Part shown: in pieces, positions 18,892-28,692 of the stretch
Numbering within the stretch: position 1 is the first letter of the stretch
Layout of the letters: every line of letters starts with the position of its first letter
Position numbers and translations under genes: made by a program
The notes under the pieces: generated by a model
Database searches by the model: none
What the model saw: only the letters and a program-made list of their open reading frames with translations
What the model was told of the DNA's origin: nothing
Assembly (NCBI RefSeq): GCF_965216805.1
Contig: NZ_CBDCGN010000002.1
Coordinates: forward strand, 62,001 to 126,000
Source of the DNA: Panacagrimonas sp965216805
Lineage (GTDB): Bacteria; Pseudomonadota; Gammaproteobacteria; Nevskiales; Nevskiaceae
Direction: 5' to 3'
DNA: 64,000 bases

Positions 18892-19555
18892 CGGTGAAGT
18901 TCAAACGCACCCGGCGGCGCATCCACGCCATGCCCACCGCCGCAAAGGCTAGGCTCATCAGCAGGGCGTAGGCCCACTCCAGCGCGTTGAGCACCACGTC
19001 CTTGTCCGCCAGCAGGTGTTGCAACGGGATGCTGGCCAGACCCATCAGCAGCATCGCGGCGCACAGGGCGATCAGGGTTTTGCGCAGCAGGCCGCGATCC
19101 AGCACGCTGGCCAGCAGCATCTGCGCCAGCACCGTGAACGAGAAATACACGGTCACACCGTAACGACGCAGCCAGCGATAGAGATCGCCGTCGACGCCGA
19201 GGAATGTGGCGTAGAGCATCAGAAACAACGCGCCGATCACGCCCAGTGTCTGCATCGCAGCGATGCGCTTGCGACGGGACGCGGTCTGCGCACGCAGCCA
19301 CTGCGCGGCCACCGACCAGTACACCAGCATCAGGCCCGCGATGGGCAGCATGGCCGCCTTGAACACGTGGTTGGCCATGCCGTGGCGTGCGGCACGCGAG
19401 ATCGACGTGCAGCCCTCCAGGTAGGGCAGGCACAGCGGCACATGGCCGGCGTTGACGGAAATTGCATAGCACAGGTGGACGATCGCGATCGGCAGCAGGC
19501 CGATGGCCAGCGCCAGCCATGCCGGCGACAGCGCGGGAACTGCAGCCGATGCCAT
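18878..19555 (-). CDS. Six-helix membrane protein, possibly Frag1/DRAM/Sfk1-like
   Basis: 225 residues with about six hydrophobic segments: WLALAIGLLPIAIVHLCYAI, AAMLPIAGLMLVYWSVAA, LGVIGALFLMLYATFLGV, YFSFTVLAQMLLASVL, LIALCAAMLLMGLASI and YALLMSLAFAAVGMAW. The loop after the first helix (HVPLCLPYLEGCTSISRAARHG) recalls Frag1/DRAM/Sfk1 membrane proteins, but that match is weak. Two ATG starts are plausible; the upstream one (MTTPEDIGRK) overlaps the start of the divergent peptidase gene. Function is unknown. Confidence 0.75.
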   Translation of the reverse strand: MASAAVPALSPAWLALAIGLLPIAIVHLCYAISVNAGHVPLCLPYLEGCTSISRAARHGMANHVFKAAMLPIAGLMLVYWSVAAQWLRAQTASRRKRIAAMQTLGVIGALFLMLYATFLGVDGDLYRWLRRYGVTVYFSFTVLAQMLLASVLDRGLLRKTLIALCAAMLLMGLASIPLQHLLADKDVVLNALEWAYALLMSLAFAAVGMAWMRRRVRLNFTAPNA

Positions 19556-19601
19556 CGGTCTGCCTGGGCTAATCTTGCGTCCGATATCTTCAGGAGTCGT
19601 C

Positions 19602-21662
19602 ATGCGTCGCCACCTCGCGGTCTCGATGCTGTTGTGCGTGCCCTCGCTCGTGCTCGGCGCCGAAGGCATGTGGACGCTGGACAAGCTGCCGCAGACGGCG
19701 CTCAAGGACAACTACGGATTCGAGCCCGACGCCGCCTGGATCGACACGGCGATGAAAGCCTCGGTGCGACTCGCCAGCGGCTGCTCGGGGTCCTTCGTCT
19801 CGGCCGACGGCCTGGTGCTGACCAACAATCACTGCGTGGTGGGTTGCGTGCAGGGCTTGTCGTCGGAGCAGCACGATTATCTGAACCAGGGATTCCTCGC
19901 CCACCGGCGCGAGGCCGAGCTGCAATGTCCGGCCACCGAGCTGAACCGGCTGGAGGCGATTGCCGACGTGACCGAACGCATACGCAAGGCCACCGACGGA
20001 TTGCAGTCGCAGGCCTATCGCGAGGCCAAGGATGCCGAAAAGTCGCGCATCGAGTCCGAATGCGGCGACGACCCGCGCACCCGCTGCGACGTCGTGGAGC
20101 TCTACAACGGCGGGCGCTATCACCTGTATCGCTACTATCGCTACCAGGACGTGCGCCTGGTGTTTGCCCCGGAGTACGACATCGGTTTTTTTGGCGGCGA
20201 TCCGGACAACTTCCAGTTTCCCCGCTACAACCTCGACGCTGCCTTCCTGCGGGCTTACGAAAACGGCAAGCCGGCGCGGGTCGCGCACTGGTTCCCCATC
20301 TCCACCAACGGTGTGGAGCCCGGAGAGCTGACTCTGGTGACCGGGCATCCGGGCCGCACCAGCCGCCTGCTGACCGTGGCGCAGCTCGAACGGCTGCGCG
20401 ATCTGGATCTGTTCGAGCAGTTGCAGCACATGGCCGAACTGCGCGGCCTGCTCACGCGCTATCGCGCGGAGGGACCCGAACAGGCGCGGCAGGCGCAAGC
20501 CGATCTGACCTTTCTGGAAAATTCCATCAAGGTCTACACCGGCCAGTTCAAGGCGCTGCAATCCAGGCCGCGCATGCAAAGCAAACGCCAGGCCGAGGCC
20601 GCATTGCAGAAGGCGGCGAACGTCGAGGAGCGCGACGCCTGGCAGATCATCGCCGACGCCCAGCAGACCTACGCGGCGATGCGTGCGCCCTACGTGCTGA
20701 TCGAGCGCGGCGATGGATTTCGCAGTCAGTACTTCCAGATTGCAAGGACGCTGGTGCGCGGTGCCGAAGAGCGCGACAAACCCAACGACGAGCGCCTGCG
20801 CGAATTCCAGGACGCCGGTCTGACCAGCCTGCAGCAGAAATTGTTTTCGCCAGCGCCGGTCTATCCCGCGTACGAGAAGGTCAAGCTCGGCTGGTCGTTG
20901 GCCAAGCTGCGCGAAAAGCTGGGACCCGACGATGCGTTCGTGAAGCTGGTGCTCGGCAAGGACGCGCCGGACGCGCTGGCGGCGCGGCTGGTGCAGGGCA
21001 CTGCGCTTGGCGACGTGGCCGAGCGCAAACGGTTGTGGGAGGGCGGCAGTGCCGCGATCGCCGCTTCCAAGGATCCGTTCATCGAGCTGGCGCGCGCCAT
21101 CGACACGCCTGCGCGTGCGATCCGCCGGAAGTTCGAGGACGAGGTCAAGTCGGTGGAGGAAAAACAGGCCGAGATCATCGCCGCGGTGCGCTTTCGCGAG
21201 CTCGGCACCGGCGTCTATCCGGACGCCACGTTCACCCTGCGGCTGTCCTACGGCGACGTACGCGGCTGGGACGAGGGCGAGCGCCGCATCGAGCCGTTCA
21301 CCACCATCGACGGTTTGTACCGCCGCCAGACCGGTGCGCCGCCGTTTCGCATCAGCCCACGCTGGGCCGAGCGCGAGGCGCAGGTGGACAAGAGCACTCC
21401 GTTCAATTTCGTCACCACCAACGACATCATCGGCGGCAATTCCGGCAGCCCGGTGCTCAACCGCGACGGTCGCCTGATCGGCCTGGCCTTCGACGGCAAT
21501 ATCCACTCGCTGGGCGGCTCGTTCTGGTTTGACGAGGCAATCAACCGCTGCATCGCGGTAGACAGCCGTGCCATCGTCGAATCGTTGCGCCAGGTGTACC
21601 AGGCAGAAGCGCTGGTCAAAGAGATTGTGCCGACTGCGCCGGATGATCCCCCGGACCCGTAG
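19602..21662 (+). CDS. S46-family dipeptidyl-peptidase (DPP7/DPP11 type)
   Basis: 686 residues with an N-terminal signal peptide (RHLAVSMLLCVPSLVLGAEG), so periplasmic. It has a split chymotrypsin fold: LTNNHCVVGC carries the catalytic His (about 77) and IIGGNSGSPVLNRDGRLIGLAF carries the Ser (about 614). S46 enzymes remove dipeptides from peptide N-termini and feed amino-acid-fermenting or peptide-scavenging metabolism. They are common in Bacteroidetes and Lysobacterales. DPP7 and DPP11 specificity cannot be separated here. Confidence 0.93.
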   Translation: MRRHLAVSMLLCVPSLVLGAEGMWTLDKLPQTALKDNYGFEPDAAWIDTAMKASVRLASGCSGSFVSADGLVLTNNHCVVGCVQGLSSEQHDYLNQGFLAHRREAELQCPATELNRLEAIADVTERIRKATDGLQSQAYREAKDAEKSRIESECGDDPRTRCDVVELYNGGRYHLYRYYRYQDVRLVFAPEYDIGFFGGDPDNFQFPRYNLDAAFLRAYENGKPARVAHWFPISTNGVEPGELTLVTGHPGRTSRLLTVAQLERLRDLDLFEQLQHMAELRGLLTRYRAEGPEQARQAQADLTFLENSIKVYTGQFKALQSRPRMQSKRQAEAALQKAANVEERDAWQIIADAQQTYAAMRAPYVLIERGDGFRSQYFQIARTLVRGAEERDKPNDERLREFQDAGLTSLQQKLFSPAPVYPAYEKVKLGWSLAKLREKLGPDDAFVKLVLGKDAPDALAARLVQGTALGDVAERKRLWEGGSAAIAASKDPFIELARAIDTPARAIRRKFEDEVKSVEEKQAEIIAAVRFRELGTGVYPDATFTLRLSYGDVRGWDEGERRIEPFTTIDGLYRRQTGAPPFRISPRWAEREAQVDKSTPFNFVTTNDIIGGNSGSPVLNRDGRLIGLAFDGNIHSLGGSFWFDEAINRCIAVDSRAIVESLRQVYQAEALVKEIVPTAPDDPPDP

Positions 21663-21706
21663 CGCGGAGCGTGCCCGCGCCGCGATCCGCGCGCACCCCG
21701 AACGTC

Positions 21707-22690
21707 CTACAACAGACCCTCGGCGCGCAGCCAGGCGTGCGAGTCGCCGATCATCTTGCGCAAAGGACTCGAGGTGTAACCCAGCTCGGTCGTCGCGCGA
21801 CGGTCGTTGCAGCGATAGGTGGCGGCGAAGACCTCGATGACTTCGGGTGTGTAGATCGGCCGCTGGCCGGTGTGGATGGCGATGTCCGACTCGATCTGCG
21901 CATAGCGCAGCACCAGTTCGCTCGGCAGGCGATGCGCCTTGAGCGGCATGCCCAGCAGTTCGGCCATGACGCCGAGCACCTCCCACAGGTCGGCTTCGGC
22001 ACCGCCCAGGATGTAGTTGTGGCCACGTTGTCCTTTCTCGGCAGCGGTGATGTGCGCGGCGACCACATCGTCGACGTGGCACCAGGTCATCAGGCCGGTG
22101 TCCGGTACATAAGGAAGCAGGCCGTCGCGCACCAGGAAGAAAAAGGCACCCCAGGTCGTGCGATCAAAAGGACCGAAGATTCCACCGGGATTCATGATCA
22201 CCGCGGGCAGGCCGCGCTGCACACCTTCACGTACCACTTCCTCTGCGGCCCACTTGGTACGTGAGTAGTTGATGCGGGACTGAGCCCCGAGCTGCGCGCT
22301 GCGCTCGGTGATTAGCCCCGGCCGATCGCCGTAAGTACCCAGCGTCGAGGTGTAGACCAAGCGCTTGGCCCCGCGTTGCAGCGCGGCTTCGACCAGATGG
22401 CGGGTGCCGTCGACATTGTTCGCCGTCTGCTGCGCATTGTTCTGCGCCCAGAAATTGAGATCGGACGCGACATGAAACACCGCGTCCACCCGCTCCGGCA
22501 TCGCCGCCAGCAACGACGCGCTGTCGGTGAGATCGCCGGAGACCCGCTCGACCGGCAGGCGCTGCAGATAGGTCAGATCCGAGGACGGGCGGTGCAGCGC
22601 GGTGACCCGCCAGTCTTCCGCCACAAGCCGCCTGATGAGGTTGTGGCCGACGAAACCGCTACCGCCGGTGACGAATGCTGTGCGGGGCAT
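21707..22690 (-). CDS. Extended SDR / NAD-dependent epimerase-like protein
   Basis: 327 residues from the ATG giving MPRTAFVTGGSGFVG, the Rossmann TGxxGxxG motif. The catalytic Tyr-Lys pair is in YSRTK, and VYTSTLGTYG precedes it. It resembles dihydroflavonol-4-reductase/3-beta-HSD-like members of the extended SDR class; the substrate is not evident. It lies 43 bases downstream of the thiolase gene on the same strand, so the two may be co-transcribed and act in lipid or acyl metabolism. Confidence 0.85.
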   Translation of the reverse strand: MPRTAFVTGGSGFVGHNLIRRLVAEDWRVTALHRPSSDLTYLQRLPVERVSGDLTDSASLLAAMPERVDAVFHVASDLNFWAQNNAQQTANNVDGTRHLVEAALQRGAKRLVYTSTLGTYGDRPGLITERSAQLGAQSRINYSRTKWAAEEVVREGVQRGLPAVIMNPGGIFGPFDRTTWGAFFFLVRDGLLPYVPDTGLMTWCHVDDVVAAHITAAEKGQRGHNYILGGAEADLWEVLGVMAELLGMPLKAHRLPSELVLRYAQIESDIAIHTGQRPIYTPEVIEVFAATYRCNDRRATTELGYTSSPLRKMIGDSHAWLRAEGLL

Positions 22691-22733
22691 GCCTGTCCTC
22701 CCGGGTTGCGGACCGCTGCCGGCAGCGGTCGGT

Positions 22734-23918
22734 TCAGAGCATTTCGATGGCCACGGCCACGGCCTCGCCGCCACCGATGCACAGGGTGGCGATACCGGTC
22801 TTGCCGCCGGTTTTCTTGAGCGCACCGACCAAGGTCGCCAGCACCCGCGCGCCGCTGGCCCCGATCGGATGACCCAGCGCGCAGGCGCCGCCGTGGATGT
22901 TGACCTTGGCGTGATCGAGCCGGTGCTCCTTCATCGCCGCCATGGTGACCACCGCAAAGGCCTCGTTGATCTCCCACAGATCCACATCCGGCGCTTTCCA
23001 GCCGAGCCGGTCCAGCAAGGTCTGCACCGCGTACACCGGGGCGATGGTGAACTCGCTGGGCAGGCGTGCGTGGGTGCTGTGACCGAGGATGCGCGCCAAC
23101 GGCTTGATGCTGCGCCGGTCGGCTTCGGCACCGCTCATGACCACGATGGCGGCGGCGCCATCGGAGATGGAACTGGCGTTGGCCGCGGTAATGGTGCCGT
23201 CTTTCTTGAACGCGGGCTTGAGGCCGGGAATCTTGTCCGGCCGGCCCTTGGCCGGCTGTTCGTCCTGCGCGATCACGGTCTTGCCGTCGCGGCCGGTCAG
23301 CTCCACCGGCGCGATCTCGAACGCGAAACTGCCGTCCTCACCGGCGAGCTTGGCCCGGCGCAGGGATTCGATGGCGTACGCGTCCTGCTCTTCGCGGGTG
23401 AAGGAATACTTCTCTACGCAACGCTCCGCGAATACGCCCATCGGGGTGCGCTTTTCGTAAGCATCTTCCAGGCCGTCGAGCGCCATGTGATCCAGCAGTT
23501 CGCCGTGGCCGTAGCGATAGCCGGCGCGTGCCTTGGTCAGCAAGTGCGGGGCGTTGGTCATCGATTCCATGCCGCCCGCGACCATGACGCTGTTGGTACC
23601 GGCGCGGATCGAATCATGCGCCAGCATCACCGCCTTCAGGCCCGAGCCGCACATCTTGTTGATGGTGGTGGCCCCTGCCGAGTCGGGCAGCCCGGCGCCA
23701 CGCGCGGCTTGGCGCGCCGGCGCCTGACCCTGCCCGGCGGGCAGGCAGTTGCCCATGATGACCTCCTGCACGTCCTCGGGCTTGAGGCCAGCGCGCTGGA
23801 CCGCGGCCTGGATGGCGGCGGCGCCGAGCTGCGCGGCGGTGAATGGGCTGAGCACGCCCAGCATGCCGCCCATGGGGGTGCGGGCGACGGCGGCGATGAC
23901 AATGTCTGAGGTCGACAC
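22734..23918 (-). CDS. Acetyl-CoA acetyltransferase / thiolase
   Basis: 394 residues, typical for the family. The nucleophile Cys90 is in INKMCGSGLKAV, with GGMESMTNAPH following. The C-terminal motifs are WEINEAFAVV, HGGACALGHPIGASGARV (catalytic His) and LCIGGGEAVAVAIE with the second Cys. The start is a GTG (MSTSDIVIAAVARTP) with GGAG eight bases upstream. It condenses or cleaves acetoacetyl-CoA in a biosynthetic or degradative route. The adjacent epimerase-like gene on the same strand suggests an operon. Confidence 0.93.
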   Translation of the reverse strand: MSTSDIVIAAVARTPMGGMLGVLSPFTAAQLGAAAIQAAVQRAGLKPEDVQEVIMGNCLPAGQGQAPARQAARGAGLPDSAGATTINKMCGSGLKAVMLAHDSIRAGTNSVMVAGGMESMTNAPHLLTKARAGYRYGHGELLDHMALDGLEDAYEKRTPMGVFAERCVEKYSFTREEQDAYAIESLRRAKLAGEDGSFAFEIAPVELTGRDGKTVIAQDEQPAKGRPDKIPGLKPAFKKDGTITAANASSISDGAAAIVVMSGAEADRRSIKPLARILGHSTHARLPSEFTIAPVYAVQTLLDRLGWKAPDVDLWEINEAFAVVTMAAMKEHRLDHAKVNIHGGACALGHPIGASGARVLATLVGALKKTGGKTGIATLCIGGGEAVAVAIEML

Positions 23919-24122
23919 GAGTGAATCTCCGGTGCGAATGACAAGACCTGCATTATCGCCCGCCCGCGGCGCCGATCCGCACCCCAGGCGGGTAGGGCGA
24001 TGCCTCCCGGAGTGGGCGTCGGTGCCGCGCTGCGCTAGGCTTCGCGGTCTTGATTTCGTCGCGCGTATCGCCGGGCCGGTGTCCGCGTCGCTCAAAGGGG
24101 GCAGATCGATGGAGACAGATCG

Positions 24123-24635
24123 ATGATTCGGTTCGTGGGCGGTGCAGGCCGGCTGAAGCGGGCCCGCCTGCTGGCCGCGGCGGGTGTGCTGTGCGGGATT
24201 CCCGCGCTGGTATCGGCGTCGCCGGATATCCGGCTGCAGGCCGCGGTACTGCAAGAAACCCAGGTCGCCAGCGTTGGTGGTGTCAGCCGCCCGGGCCTGG
24301 TGCCGGCCTCGCGCGTGACCCCCGGCAGCGAAGTGATCTACCAGGTTTCCTACACCAACACCGGCGCCGAGCCGGCGCAGCTGATCATCACCAACCCGTT
24401 GCCCGACGGCCTGCTGTACCAGCATGAAGCCTCTGCGGCGGCAGGATCGCGACTGGAGGTCTCGATCGACGGAGGGGCGCACTTTGGCGAACTGCCCTAT
24501 CTGCGCCTGAACCAGGCCGGCGGGCAGACCCGCGCCGCGACGGCCGCGGACGTCACCCATGTGCGCTGGGTGCTGGACAAGCCGCTGCAGCCGGGCGAAG
24601 GCGGACGGGTCAGTCTGCGGGCAGTTATCCGCTAG
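24123..24635 (+). CDS. Exported DUF11-like beta-sandwich protein
   Basis: 170 residues with a signal peptide (RLLAAAGVLCGIPALVSA) and a single domain of the DUF11/conserved-repeat type: VTPGSEVIYQVSYTNTGAEPA then ITNPLPDGLLYQHEA. Such domains are usually found in tandem in cell-surface proteins; here only one is present. GGAGAC precedes the ATG. It ends convergently with the acylase gene, overlapping it by 11 bases. The role is unknown. Confidence 0.75.
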   Translation: MIRFVGGAGRLKRARLLAAAGVLCGIPALVSASPDIRLQAAVLQETQVASVGGVSRPGLVPASRVTPGSEVIYQVSYTNTGAEPAQLIITNPLPDGLLYQHEASAAAGSRLEVSIDGGAHFGELPYLRLNQAGGQTRAATAADVTHVRWVLDKPLQPGEGGRVSLRAVIR

Positions 24636-26853
24636 TTTGCGGTTGCGTCGCCGACGGCATCGCGACCGGCGCGCGCTGCGACTTGTGCGGCGCATCGCTC
24701 GTCGCTGCTGCGACCGGGCGCAGCAGCGTGAGCCGGGAGAACGCCGACTCGACGCCGGCGGCGCGCAAGGGCATGTGCACGTAGGTCCGGTTGCGCCATC
24801 GGCCGAGCTGGTCGGCGTAGTTGTCGCTGCCGATCCAGCCATCGTTGCCGCCGAGCAGGACGAAATGGTTGGCATCCGGATCCGCCAGATCCGACACGTG
24901 GCGCGCCTGCGCGCCGTACTGCACGCGATGACGACCCGCCACCAGGCCATGCGAATTCTTCATCGGCGACTCGCGCGTTCCGCCCGCCCCCCATTCGGCC
25001 ACCACCAGCCCGCGCCCGAACATCGGGATCAGACTCAGCAGGTGACCGACGCGCAGGCGATGCATGTCGCCCCAGCGCGGGTAGCGCCGCCGCGCCGCCA
25101 GCGCGCGTTGTGCCGCCCGGCGCAGCAGTGGATTCAGGCTGGCGCTGGGCAGGGCGTCGAGATCGTCGATCAGCAAGCGCGTGTGGCGGCCCCATTCGTC
25201 GTCGAGATCGACCGCACGATGCAGCGCGCGCTGCGGCCGCAGTCCGCTTGCCAGCGCATGCAGCAAGGATTCGAACAGCACCGGTGTACCGGCGTCGGCC
25301 GCGTAGTCGCCGTCCCAGTCACGCAAGGCGGCAACGACCTCGGCGTCGGCGTCGGCGCGCTCCAGTCTCAGCGCTAGCGATGCCGCCAGCCTGGCCGCGC
25401 CGGGCACGCGCGTATCGTTCTGCAGCGCGATCAGATCGGCCAGGCTCAGGCGTTCGCCGGCGGCCAGTTCGGCGAGGCGTGCGGCGCGGTCGCCTTCGCT
25501 GAAAAAGAATCCCAGCGGCGCCCGATCGAACTGCGGCCGATCGTTGGCCGACACGCGAAAGCCCGCCGCAGGGTCCACCGTCAGCGGCAGCGACAGCGCA
25601 TCCCAGCGCTGCTGCCAGGCCTCGTCGGCCTGCAACGGGCTCAGGATGGGGCTGGTCTGCGGCAGTGCCGATCGACGCGGCAGATGCGCGGCGTAGACGT
25701 GGCCGATGTGGCCGTCGCGCGAGGCGAACAGGATGTTCTGCGCGCACACGCCGAAGTCGGCGAACGCCGAGCGGAACTGCTCCACCGTCCGCGCCCGCGC
25801 GGCCCCCAGAAACGCGCCGATCTCGTCCGAGGTCCGCGCTCCGACCCAACGCAGGGCGACATCGCCGCCGGCCACCCGCAGCACCCGCGCGTCGTTGAGG
25901 ATGGGTCCCTGCGCGGTGCGGCGGATGCGGCGTCGGCGCGTGCCCATGCCGCGTACGCGGATGTCGGTGTAAGTGGTGTGGACTTCGGCGTGCGGCAGTT
26001 GGGAGACGTCCACCAGGTCGCTGGAGGCGGCGCGCATATTGGTGCCGCCCCAGGCGAAATGTGGGCCCACGCCCACACCCACGAACGGCAGGCCAGTCGG
26101 CATCAGACCGACCATGTGGTAGCTCGGACTGCGCACACCGGCCAGCACCCAGAAGTTGGGCAACTGCTGGCCCAGGTGTGGGTCGTTGGCCATCAGCGGC
26201 GCGCCGCTGGCCGAACGCGATGCGGCGATGACGACGCTGTTACTGCCCCCGCGCACCAGTTGCGTCATCGCCTGGCCGGCGCGACCCGCCAGCGCAGCGC
26301 CGCCGACCGCGCACAGGCGCTGCCACAGGCTTGCAAAGCCCGGATGCGCGCGTGTGCGCAGCAGACCCAGATAGCTCGACCAGTTGACGTCGGCGCCGGC
26401 CAGTCGCCCCAGGGTCAGCACGTCGACCAGCGTCCACGGCTCCGGTTTCAGGGCCAGCCAGCGGAACTCGGGCGGCCGCCGGCGCAGCCGCTGCTGGTAG
26501 TCGTTGAGGCCGCGCACGAAAGGCTCCACCCAGGCGCGGGTGTCGGCCGCCAGGGTCGCGGCACAGCGGGTCGCCACGCCCGGCAGGTCCAGCAGGCGCA
26601 GGGCGTGGTCCAGATTCACCGCCGGCGGTCCGAACATCTCCGCCACCCGGCCCTGGGCGATGCGCTTCATCAGGTGCAGTTGCGCCAGCCGCAAGTGGGC
26701 GTGACACAGGCCCAGCGCGTAGGCGGCATCGACGTCGTGCTCGGCCTCGATGTAGGGCACCGCGTGTTCGTTCCAGCGCAGATGCACCGGCGCCTGCAGG
26801 TCCAGGTCCGCGGTCGGAAAATCGGCCAGTCGTTGTTCTAGCGTCAGAGGCAT
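24625..26853 (-). CDS. Penicillin acylase-family N-terminal nucleophile hydrolase
   Basis: 742 residues. Family features are the alpha-chain motif WNEHAVPYIEAEHDVDAAYALG near the N-terminus, and the autocatalytic junction RGGSNSVVI, where Ser204 would become the beta-chain N-terminal nucleophile. GAPLMANDPHLGQQLPNFW and GVGPHFAWGGTN follow. Family members hydrolyse amides such as penicillins, acyl-homoserine lactones or aculeacin; the substrate cannot be read from the sequence. No clear signal peptide is seen, which is unusual because many relatives are periplasmic. It may be co-transcribed with the two genes upstream. Confidence 0.9.
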   Translation of the reverse strand: MPLTLEQRLADFPTADLDLQAPVHLRWNEHAVPYIEAEHDVDAAYALGLCHAHLRLAQLHLMKRIAQGRVAEMFGPPAVNLDHALRLLDLPGVATRCAATLAADTRAWVEPFVRGLNDYQQRLRRRPPEFRWLALKPEPWTLVDVLTLGRLAGADVNWSSYLGLLRTRAHPGFASLWQRLCAVGGAALAGRAGQAMTQLVRGGSNSVVIAASRSASGAPLMANDPHLGQQLPNFWVLAGVRSPSYHMVGLMPTGLPFVGVGVGPHFAWGGTNMRAASSDLVDVSQLPHAEVHTTYTDIRVRGMGTRRRRIRRTAQGPILNDARVLRVAGGDVALRWVGARTSDEIGAFLGAARARTVEQFRSAFADFGVCAQNILFASRDGHIGHVYAAHLPRRSALPQTSPILSPLQADEAWQQRWDALSLPLTVDPAAGFRVSANDRPQFDRAPLGFFFSEGDRAARLAELAAGERLSLADLIALQNDTRVPGAARLAASLALRLERADADAEVVAALRDWDGDYAADAGTPVLFESLLHALASGLRPQRALHRAVDLDDEWGRHTRLLIDDLDALPSASLNPLLRRAAQRALAARRRYPRWGDMHRLRVGHLLSLIPMFGRGLVVAEWGAGGTRESPMKNSHGLVAGRHRVQYGAQARHVSDLADPDANHFVLLGGNDGWIGSDNYADQLGRWRNRTYVHMPLRAAGVESAFSRLTLLRPVAAATSDAPHKSQRAPVAMPSATQPQTSG

Positions 26854-26904
26854 CCGCCCAGTGTGGCCGGCGCAGATTGCAACGCGAAGAAGCTCCGCGG
26901 CCTG

Positions 26905-27894
26905 TCAGCGCGCAGCGGTCTGCTCGCCGGGGTCCAGCAGCGTCTCGCCATGCTGCAGCACGCGAAAAGCGGCGGCCGGGATGCCGGCTGCGGCCAGCGC
27001 CGCTGCGAGTCGGCGCGGCGGTTCGTCCAGCGACTCCAGGGTGAGGCGGAACGTGCCCCAGTGCATGGCCAGCGACTGCCGGCTGCCGACGTCCCCATGG
27101 ATGCGCACGGCCTCCTCGGGGTCCACGTGGACCGGGCGCATGAAGTCGCGCGGGTCGTAGGCGCCGATCGGAATCATCGCAAGGTCGATCGGCGCGAAGC
27201 GGCGGCCGATCTCGACGAAGTCGGGCCCGTAGCCGGTATCGCCGGCAAAGTAATGCCGCCGGCCGCCGCATTCGTACACATACCCGCACCACAGCGTACG
27301 GTTGCGGTCGCCGGCCCCACGACCGGAAAAGTGTTGCGCGGGTACCGCATGCACGCGCAAGCCGCGCACCTCGGCGTGCTGCCACCAGTCCAGTTCGATC
27401 GCCTGCTCGATGCCGCGCCGTGCCAGCCACGCTTTCAGGCCCAGCGGCACCACGAATGCCGGGGCGTCGCGACCGGCCAGCTGGCGCACCGTGGCTTCGT
27501 CGAGATGGTCGTAGTGATTGTGCGAAATCAGCACCACGTCGATCTTCGGCAGCTCCGCCAGGCTCAGCCCCAGCGGCGCGATGCGCGCCGGTCCCGCCCA
27601 CTGTACCGGCGAGGTGCGCCGCGACAGCACCGGGTCGGTGAGCAGGTTGATGCCGCCCAGCTGCACCAGAAAGCTGGCGTGCCCGATCCAGGTGATGCTG
27701 GTCTGGCTGCGATTGGCGGCCAGCCAGGCCGGATCGTTGTGCGCCTTGGGAAAGCCCGGTCGCGTCCAGCCGGCCTTGCGCCACTCGCGCAGAAACGCCA
27801 GCAGCGACTTGCCGCCGTGCGCGCTGTTGCGGTGGTTGTTGCGAAAGCGCCCGTCGCGGCTGCGCGGTGCGCCGGCCCCGGATTTCAAGTCCAT
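26905..27894 (-). CDS. Metallo-beta-lactamase-fold hydrolase (NAPE-PLD/UlaG-like)
   Basis: 329 residues. The metal site HNHYDHLDE is at about 125-133; WIGHASFLVQLGGINLLTDPVL precedes it and FAGDTGYGPDFVEIGRRF follows, a pattern shared by the NAPE-PLD-like and UlaG-like branches of the fold. It probably acts on phosphodiester or lactone bonds in the cytoplasm, but the substrate is unknown. Its start lies inside the 3' end of the glycosylase gene (10-base overlap), which suggests coupled translation. Confidence 0.88.
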   Translation of the reverse strand: MDLKSGAGAPRSRDGRFRNNHRNSAHGGKSLLAFLREWRKAGWTRPGFPKAHNDPAWLAANRSQTSITWIGHASFLVQLGGINLLTDPVLSRRTSPVQWAGPARIAPLGLSLAELPKIDVVLISHNHYDHLDEATVRQLAGRDAPAFVVPLGLKAWLARRGIEQAIELDWWQHAEVRGLRVHAVPAQHFSGRGAGDRNRTLWCGYVYECGGRRHYFAGDTGYGPDFVEIGRRFAPIDLAMIPIGAYDPRDFMRPVHVDPEEAVRIHGDVGSRQSLAMHWGTFRLTLESLDEPPRRLAAALAAAGIPAAAFRVLQHGETLLDPGEQTAAR

Positions 27895-28520
27895 GCGTTG
27901 AGATCGCTGTCGGTCACGCGCCACAGGTACCAGCTCGCGAGCGAACGATAGGGTGCCCAGCGCTGCACGATCTCCAGGGTGGCGGGCTCGTCGAGCTTGG
28001 CGCCCTGATTGAAGAGCCGGTTCACCCCATTGCGCAGGCCGACATCGCCCATGGAAAAAATATCCAGCCGGTCGAGCGCGAAGATCATGAACATTTCGGC
28101 GGTCCACAAGCCGACGCCGGGTAGATCGTCCAGGGTCTTGAGGGCAGTGGCGTCGTCAGCCTTGGCGAGCTGCTTGAAGTTGAGCTCGCCGGCCAGAACC
28201 TTCTCGCTCGCCGCGCGCAGCCATTTGACCTTGGCATTGGACAGGCCGCAGGCGCGCAGTTGTTCGGGCGTCACCGACAGCAGCTGCGCAGGCGTGAGCC
28301 TGGCCTTGGCACCGACCAGCGCATGCACGCGTGCCTGGATCGTGTCTGCCGCCTTGGATGAGAGCTGCTGGCCGATGATGGAACTGACCAGCACGTGAAA
28401 CGGATCGCGTCGGCGCGCCCCCAGGGTGCAGGGGCCATGGGTGCGGATCAGTCCCCGCATGTGCTTGCAGCGTCGCGACAGATGGCGCTCGGCTGCAGCA
28501 ATGATTTCGCGCTCGATCAT
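27885..28520 (-). CDS. DNA-3-methyladenine glycosylase II-like (AlkA family)
   Basis: 211 residues of the helix-hairpin-helix GPD superfamily. VSSIIGQQLSSKAAD near 45-60 is the family helix. The hairpin LDDLPGVGLWTAEMF leads to the catalytic Asp in IFSMGDVGLRNG (about Asp159). It is shorter than E. coli AlkA and lacks its N-terminal domain, like many bacterial AlkA2-type enzymes. It removes alkylated bases in base-excision repair. Confidence 0.92.
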   Translation of the reverse strand: MIEREIIAAAERHLSRRCKHMRGLIRTHGPCTLGARRRDPFHVLVSSIIGQQLSSKAADTIQARVHALVGAKARLTPAQLLSVTPEQLRACGLSNAKVKWLRAASEKVLAGELNFKQLAKADDATALKTLDDLPGVGLWTAEMFMIFALDRLDIFSMGDVGLRNGVNRLFNQGAKLDEPATLEIVQRWAPYRSLASWYLWRVTDSDLNAWT

Positions 28521-28692
28521 GACAGGACGACTCGGAAGTTCGGGGTCGCGGCACCGCAGGGTGCCGTCTGATCGGCAAAGTATAAGGACGCCCGACGCGA
28601 TTCAGGTGAGCCCGATGAGGGTCGGTCATCATGGGCAAGCGGACAGGACGAAGGCACACTCCGGCACTCGACACCGCCCATTCGCTGACTCG